A stretch of DNA of 64,000 bases, taken from Alicyclobacillus fastidiosus (GTDB taxonomy: Bacteria; Bacillota; Bacilli; Alicyclobacillales; Alicyclobacillaceae). Under the pieces are notes generated by a model. That model made no database searches and was not told the origin of the DNA. It saw only the letters and a program-made list of their open reading frames with translations. The DNA lies in the NCBI RefSeq assembly GCF_026651875.1, contig NZ_CP104067.1, positions 2,604,001 to 2,668,000 on the forward strand, given 5' to 3'. The translations under genes and the position numbers were made by a program. Shown here in pieces: positions 60,736 to 64,000 of this stretch. The number at the start of each line of letters is the position of its first letter. Position 1 is the first letter of the stretch.

Positions 60736-61824
60736 ATGATGGCTGAGAGTGGAGCGCGAAACTACACAACGAACTCATCGTCCATTCTTGTTCGCCTTGG
60801 AGATAAGGCATGGGAAATTCAAAAAGAGGCATCGGAAGACTCCGGGCGAGAGGCCCCGGCGGACAAGCTGTCAGAGGCGCCTTACGACGACGCCTCGTCG
60901 ACACGGGATCTCGGTTCGCGGCCACTTTTGCAGACGCGCTGGAAGGCCGAGTCGATGCGTCCGGCGAGTCGGCGTCGGTCGCAAAAGATGTCGTTTCGAT
61001 TGTGGAAGCTATTTCAAATTTGGATCGCCAAATGCGTGACGTACGTCATGCAGACGTTGTTTCCCCGCCAAGGCAATCGCAGTGTGGCCAGTTTAAAAGG
61101 GGGTTTACTCATCGGGATGCTGTTTGGTTGCGTCGCGATGTGCCTCTTTCATCAAATGGCCCCAGTCTCCGCGACGCCACTTGGCGACAGCGCCTCGTCG
61201 CAAGGTGGTGCGAAGGCGCTCGCTGCCTCGGCGCTCCCAGCGAAAGTCATCAGTGCGCCGGGGACCACCGTGTACTTTGTCCAGTTGGGCGCGTATCCGA
61301 CCCAGGCAAAGGCGGCCACCGAGGCGAGAATCCTCTCGAAACAAGGCATTTCCACGACCATGGTACCACTGGACGGATACAGTCTGATTGCGACTGGAGC
61401 AGTCGTCGAACAAGACGCCAACGCCGTTGCGTCCCAACTTCAGAAGTCGCACGTCGCGGCGACGGTGAAATCCTTCTCCCAAGGGGCGCGCCAACTGCAG
61501 GTCCTCGGCACGGCTGGCGATTCCGCGGTCAATGGCGTTGAGCGGTGGCTGGCTCAGACGTCGAGTGGGCTGTTGGCCTTGGACACGTGGCTGGCCGACA
61601 ATGGGCGGGTCGCCGATGCACAGATGGCGATGGCCTCTGCGGTTCAGAGTTACCCTGGCGACGATGTGGTTGCACAGACGGGGCTCGGGGACCAATTGAC
61701 AGCGATCGACGCATCGCTGGAAGCGGCTAATCGGGCATTCCAAAAGGGAGATAAAAGCGCTGCGATGAACAATGTGATTCAGGCGTTTGTGGAAATGGCT
61801 GAAATACACGGAATCAATGGCTGA
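60736..61824 (+). CDS. spoIIB: SpoIIB-like protein with SPOR domain
   Basis: A 362-residue bitopic membrane protein. A long basic cytoplasmic N-terminus (1-~118) precedes one membrane helix (GGLLIGMLFGCVAMCLFHQM, ~119-138). The SPOR domain (~175-255) reads VYFVQLGAYPTQAKAATEARILSKQG...VAATVKSF, and a helical C-terminal region ends the protein. SPOR domains bind denuded septal peptidoglycan. SpoIIB acts in forespore engulfment in B. subtilis and lies upstream of radC-mreB there too. Tandem ATGs at 60736 and 60739 after GGGAGG. Confidence 0.85.
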   Translation: MMAESGARNYTTNSSSILVRLGDKAWEIQKEASEDSGREAPADKLSEAPYDDASSTRDLGSRPLLQTRWKAESMRPASRRRSQKMSFRLWKLFQIWIAKCVTYVMQTLFPRQGNRSVASLKGGLLIGMLFGCVAMCLFHQMAPVSATPLGDSASSQGGAKALAASALPAKVISAPGTTVYFVQLGAYPTQAKAATEARILSKQGISTTMVPLDGYSLIATGAVVEQDANAVASQLQKSHVAATVKSFSQGARQLQVLGTAGDSAVNGVERWLAQTSSGLLALDTWLADNGRVADAQMAMASAVQSYPGDDVVAQTGLGDQLTAIDASLEAANRAFQKGDKSAAMNNVIQAFVEMAEIHGING

Positions 61825-61838
61825 TTTTAAATAGTCTT

Positions 61839-61883
61839 GCGGACCAGGCGCACGCGGTTTAAAATAACCTGCGCCTGGTCTGC
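61839..61883 (+). terminator. Large hairpin after spoIIB
   Basis: GCGGACCAGGCGCA pairs with TGCGCCTGGTCTGC (one wobble); the loop itself holds GGTTTAAAATAACC, a second dyad. No T tract follows. Confidence 0.6.
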
Positions 61884-62172
61884 GTGTGCGCAAATCGCGT
61901 GGGTAACGGCCAATTACCGAGCGTGCGCGTTTGGCGCTAGCCGCCCGGACGACGATTGTGCTTTCGTTTTTCCGGAGTGACACAGAATCGACACAGGATG
62001 GCGGCACAAGCGCCAAAATCGGTACCACAGCAACCACAACGAGGGGATTGCGAAGCGCATGACAGCCGCTTACATAGGATTGCGCAGAAATTAATCGACA
62101 TGTTTCGGCAGGAATCAATGGTTTCGTGTCGAAACAAGACCGTCATGCACGTTTCCAGACTGGGGTGATCCT
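61884..62172. other. Interval without an assured gene
   Basis: A minus-strand frame (61937-62146) encodes a Cys-rich peptide with nine Cys, including CGCC and CRFC, but has no ribosome site at any ATG. A plus-strand frame in the same place is equally unsupported. In B. subtilis maf occupies this part of the cluster; nothing like Maf is seen. Confidence 0.35.
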
Positions 62173-62412
62173 ATGCGCAATACTGGCTGGCGCAAAGTGG
62201 GTCTGGTAGCCGCTGCGACAGTCGTCGGCAGCTTGGCGGACATTCTCCTATCCTCGCGGTTGCCCATGTTGAGGCCTCTTACACACGTGTCATGGCATCC
62301 GAATTTCAACTTAGCTGTGATTCAGTTTTCCCTGTCATTGACGTTGACTGTCAACTGGGGCACACTTGTTGGATTCGCTTGCGGGGTTCTTGTGTTGCGC
62401 GGTTCCAAATAA
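62173..62412 (+). CDS. DUF4321 family membrane protein
   Basis: A 79-residue protein with two membrane helices (about 8-27, KVGLVAAATVVGSLADILL, and 48-75, LAVIQFSLSLTLTVNWGTLVGFACGVLVL), with the central polar loop typical of DUF4321. GGGGTGAT precedes ATG 62173. Such proteins commonly adjoin maf/radC/mreB in Bacillota; function unknown. Confidence 0.75.
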   Translation: MRNTGWRKVGLVAAATVVGSLADILLSSRLPMLRPLTHVSWHPNFNLAVIQFSLSLTLTVNWGTLVGFACGVLVLRGSK

Positions 62413-62517
62413 AGTTTTGCGTTTTGCGTCTATATGTATATACATAGACACTTTAGGGTTTGTGGTGGTCGTCGTTCCTTCGTACAGTGTAGGGAAACTG
62501 CTGTCGGAGGGATGTTC

Positions 62518-63216
62518 TTGTTTGCGGAAAAAGACTCAGTCCTAGTATCATCTATCACGGCGGATTCTCCCAGGGAGCGCTTGTTGCACTTGGGGCCTTC
62601 CGCTTTGCGTGCAGATGAATTGCTTGCATGCGTCATGCAATCTGGCAACGGGCGGACGACCGTATTCGACATCGCGCATAGACTTCTTGAATCAATTGGT
62701 GGCGTATACGCCCTGGCAGATGTGGAAGTCAGCGAGTTGGTCCATGTGCCGGGGATTGGCAGGGCGAAGGCGATTCAAATTGCGGCTGCCGTTGAGCTCG
62801 GCCGCCGAATCGCGCACAAGCCCAGCGAATCGAGGCTGCAAATTCGAACCGCAGACGACGCAGCAAGGTATGTTATGGATAGGATGAGGTACCTTAAAAA
62901 GGAACATTTTGTAACTCTGCTCTTGGATACGAAGCACAGGCTCGTGGGTGAAGAGACGTGTTCAATTGGAAGCTTGGATGCATCTATCGTACATCCTCGA
63001 GAGATATTTCGGCTTGCGGTTCGGCGGGTTGCGTCCGCGATACTCTGCGTACACAACCACCCTAGCGGTGACCCGACGCCGAGTCCGGAAGATATCGCGG
63101 TCACGAAGCGTCTCACGCAATCGGGCCGAGTACTGGGTATCGAGGTGCTTGACCACCTGGTCATTGGGGACGGGCGTTTTATCAGCTTGCGAGCGGCTGG
63201 TTATATGGACAAATGA
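62518..63216 (+). CDS. radC: RadC/YsxA-type JAMM domain protein
   Basis: A 232-residue protein. SPRERLLHLGPSALRADELLACVMQSG at the N-terminus and the helix-hairpin-helix LVHVPGIGRAKAIQIAAAVELGRRI (~70-95) precede the MPN/JAMM domain with ILCVHNHPSGDPTPSPED (~180), the metal-binding HxHxxGxxxPSxxD pattern. Once linked to DNA repair; the true role is unsettled. TTG 62518 is spaced six bases from GGAGGG; ATG 62512 abuts that site. mreB follows after 24 bases. Confidence 0.92.
   Translation: MFAEKDSVLVSSITADSPRERLLHLGPSALRADELLACVMQSGNGRTTVFDIAHRLLESIGGVYALADVEVSELVHVPGIGRAKAIQIAAAVELGRRIAHKPSESRLQIRTADDAARYVMDRMRYLKKEHFVTLLLDTKHRLVGEETCSIGSLDASIVHPREIFRLAVRRVASAILCVHNHPSGDPTPSPEDIAVTKRLTQSGRVLGIEVLDHLVIGDGRFISLRAAGYMDK

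Positions 63217-64000
<784 letters not shown>

Overview
The window is a chromosomal segment of an endospore-forming member of the Bacillota (Firmicutes), most likely in or near Alicyclobacillaceae. This rests on inference, not a database search. The spore genes gerE, spoVID, ysxE, spoIIB and lonB are present. The order uvrC-sdhCAB-gerE-marR-murI-rdgB-yfcE-tig-clpX-lonB-lonA-ysxC-hemAXCDBL-spoVID-ysxE-valS-folC-comC-spoIIB-radC-mreB closely follows the Bacillus subtilis map. Base composition is GC-rich for a Bacillus relative, GTG and TTG starts are common, and three tRNAs carry a C34 anticodon. A decarboxylase of the acid-resistance type would fit an acidophile.

Region 1 (1-13.6 kb) is mixed: an aldose epimerase tail, a TVP38/VTT membrane protein, a MarR regulator, a beta-hydroxyacid dehydrogenase overlapping a GmhB-like phosphatase, a GT2-GtrA glycosyltransferase, an LCP cell-wall protein, DUF72, a Ca2+/H+ antiporter, DUF502, ilvA and hisC. 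Region 2 (13.6-22.6 kb) has gltX, a Gln-Glu-Lys tRNA cluster, an unusual membrane protein whose N-terminus resembles sigma-70 region 2, uvrC and the sdhCAB operon. Region 3 (22.6-30.6 kb) has small membrane proteins, trhO, a radical-SAM enzyme, patB, gerE, marR-murI-rdgB-yfcE and a Gly-Arg tRNA pair. Region 4 (30.7-39.2 kb) is a protein quality-control block: trigger factor, ClpP, ClpX, LonB and LonA, followed by the ribosome-assembly GTPase YsxC. Region 5 (39.2-45.5 kb) is a compact C5-pathway heme operon, hemA-hemX-hemC-hemD-hemB-hemL. Region 6 (45.6-55.1 kb) has spoVID, ysxE, a T-box-controlled valS, folC and murC. Region 7 (55.1-57.1 kb) is a glutamate-decarboxylase-like gene framed by two nearly identical 161-bp inverted-repeat-ended elements, an apparent insertion into the conserved backbone. 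Region 8 (57.1-64 kb) has comC, a G5/3D-domain cell-wall protein, pilT, spoIIB, DUF4321, radC and the start of mreB.

The most unusual items are the MITE-framed decarboxylase, the sigma-region-2-like membrane protein before uvrC, the three C34 tRNAs in one operon, the ambiguous (possibly ATT) start of hisC, and losses or replacements in otherwise conserved clusters (gerM-rph and maf absent, murC placed after folC). No CRISPR array, prophage or complete transposase gene was seen.
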